Below, in pieces: positions 22,303 through 22,806 of a stretch of 22,806 bases of DNA (its first letter is position 1; each line of letters begins with the position of its first letter). The stretch comes from Moraxellaceae bacterium UBA2031 (GTDB lineage: Bacteria > Pseudomonadota > Gammaproteobacteria > Pseudomonadales > Moraxellaceae), in contig DDBN01000057.1 of assembly GCA_002333145.1 (NCBI GenBank), positions 3,815-26,620 of the forward strand, written 5' to 3'. Position numbers and translations under genes: made by a program. The notes beneath the pieces are model-generated. The model saw only the letters and a list, made by a program, of their open reading frames with translations. It searched no databases and was not told the DNA's origin.

Positions 22303-22651
22303 CACTGATGTATTGGCCGAACTGGCCAAGGTACTCGAAGCGCGCAAGCAGGCCTCTCCTGAGTCCTCTTATGTCGCCAGCCTTTATCACAAGGGTCTGA
22401 ACAAGATTCTGGAGAAGGTGGGCGAAGAGTGCACGGAAACCCTGATTGCGGCCAAAGATGCCGCCACTAGCGGCGATACCAATGATCTGGTTTATGAAAC
22501 CGCTGACCTGTGGTTTCATACGCTGGTCATGCTGAGTCATTTTAATGTGCCCCCTGAGCGCATCATTGAAGAACTGGGCCGTCGATTCAATGTCTCTGGA
22601 CATACCGAAAAGGCCTCTCGCGACTCATCAACCCCTACCTCTGCGGAGTAA
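22295..22651 (+). CDS. hisE: Phosphoribosyl-ATP pyrophosphatase
   Basis: Second step of histidine synthesis: hydrolyses PR-ATP to PR-AMP, the substrate of HisI, so the two neighbours catalyse consecutive steps. 118 residues, all-alpha MazG-like fold. The metal-binding acidic cluster is in KVGEECTETLIAAKD (EExxE) with the later ETADLWFH (ExxD). The N-terminal SYVASLYHKGLNKI is typical. The ATG at 22295 lies within the last codons of hisI. A Ser/Thr-rich tail follows residue 100. The stop is five bases before tatA, as in Pseudomonas, where hisI, hisE and the tat genes adjoin. Confidence 0.96.
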   Translation: MNNTDVLAELAKVLEARKQASPESSYVASLYHKGLNKILEKVGEECTETLIAAKDAATSGDTNDLVYETADLWFHTLVMLSHFNVPPERIIEELGRRFNVSGHTEKASRDSSTPTSAE

Positions 22652-22656
22652 TCACC

Positions 22657-22806
22657 ATGCTGTCCGGAATTTCCCTCCCCCACATTATCCTGTTGCTGGT
22701 CATCGTGGTTCTGGTCTTTGGTACCGGCAAGCTAAAGAACGCTGGTAAAGATTTGGGTGGCTTCTTCAAGGGCTTCAAGGACGGTATGAAGTCCGAAGAA
22801 GAAAAA
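22657..22806 (+). CDS. tatA: Sec-independent translocase TatA, 3' end cut by window edge
   Basis: Pore-forming subunit of the twin-arginine translocase, which exports folded proteins. The frame opens at ATG 22657, five bases after the hisE stop, with GGAG eight bases upstream. All 50 codons to the window edge are visible. The single N-terminal transmembrane helix (about 7-20, LPHIILLLVIVVLV) is followed by the FG motif and the amphipathic helix GTGKLKNAGKDLGGFFKGFK, the pattern of TatA, and then an acidic stretch. TatB is the alternative, but the glycine-rich amphipathic helix and the first position in the tat cluster favour TatA. tatB and tatC are expected just beyond the window. Confidence 0.92.
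   Translation, partial: MLSGISLPHIILLLVIVVLVFGTGKLKNAGKDLGGFFKGFKDGMKSEEEK

Noticed and set aside
1..22806. Mobile elements, CRISPR arrays, tRNA or rRNA genes, toxin-antitoxin or defence genes
   Set aside because: None could be recognised. Nearly all the DNA is explained by conserved core genes in expected order with short gaps.

Overview
This window looks like ordinary core chromosome from a gammaproteobacterium, most likely a member of Pseudomonadales and possibly close to Moraxellaceae. The reasons are the gene order (damX-type gene, aroB, aroK, pilQPONM, divergent mrcA; then argS, SPOR gene, hslVU, DUF971 gene ... ubiE-ubiJ-ubiB, hisI, hisE, tatA) and the style of the PilM, FtsN-like and TatA proteins. 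This is a judgement from memory of gene orders and motifs. No database search was done. I saw no transposase, integrase, phage gene, CRISPR array, tRNA or rRNA.

Layout. Bases 1-7118, minus strand: the type IV pilus inner-membrane alignment complex and secretin (pilM-pilN-pilO-pilP-pilQ), then aroK and aroB of the shikimate pathway, then the start of a small SPOR-domain membrane protein cut by the window edge. Overlapping stop/start codons join pilM to pilN to pilO to pilP, and join aroB to the SPOR gene. Bases 7119-7296 form a divergent control region. Bases 7297-9732, plus strand: penicillin-binding protein 1A. It converges on rpmE (ribosomal protein bL31, minus strand) across a bidirectional terminator. 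Bases 10300-12946, plus strand: a group 3 truncated haemoglobin and the replication-restart helicase PriA. Bases 13015-17768: argS, an FtsN-like SPOR protein, the heat-shock protease pair hslV-hslU and a DUF971 protein. Bases 17930-18706: a conserved protein of unknown function carrying an FFLEELY-type motif. Bases 18791-21833: three ubiquinone genes, ubiE, ubiJ and ubiB, with ubiE-ubiJ and ubiJ-ubiB overlapping. Bases 21916-22806: hisI, hisE and the beginning of tatA.

How they work together. The pil genes build the PilM-PilN-PilO-PilP bridge from cytoplasm to the outer-membrane secretin PilQ. aroK and aroB feed aromatic amino-acid synthesis. PBP1A and the two SPOR proteins act on the cell wall and division. 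HslUV degrades misfolded proteins. UbiE, UbiJ and UbiB take part in aerobic quinone synthesis.

What deserves a second look is mostly regulatory: a good sigma-32-like promoter with a dyad before hslV, a perfect inverted repeat over the -10 region of the haemoglobin gene, a CRP/Vfr-like dyad before pilM, and competing hairpins before the unknown gene. There is also a Gly-to-Ala change in the DxG motif of UbiB. I did not find a clearly new multi-gene system. The start codons of pilQ, pilM, priA and the unknown gene are set downstream of the longest open frame, for the reasons given in each entry.
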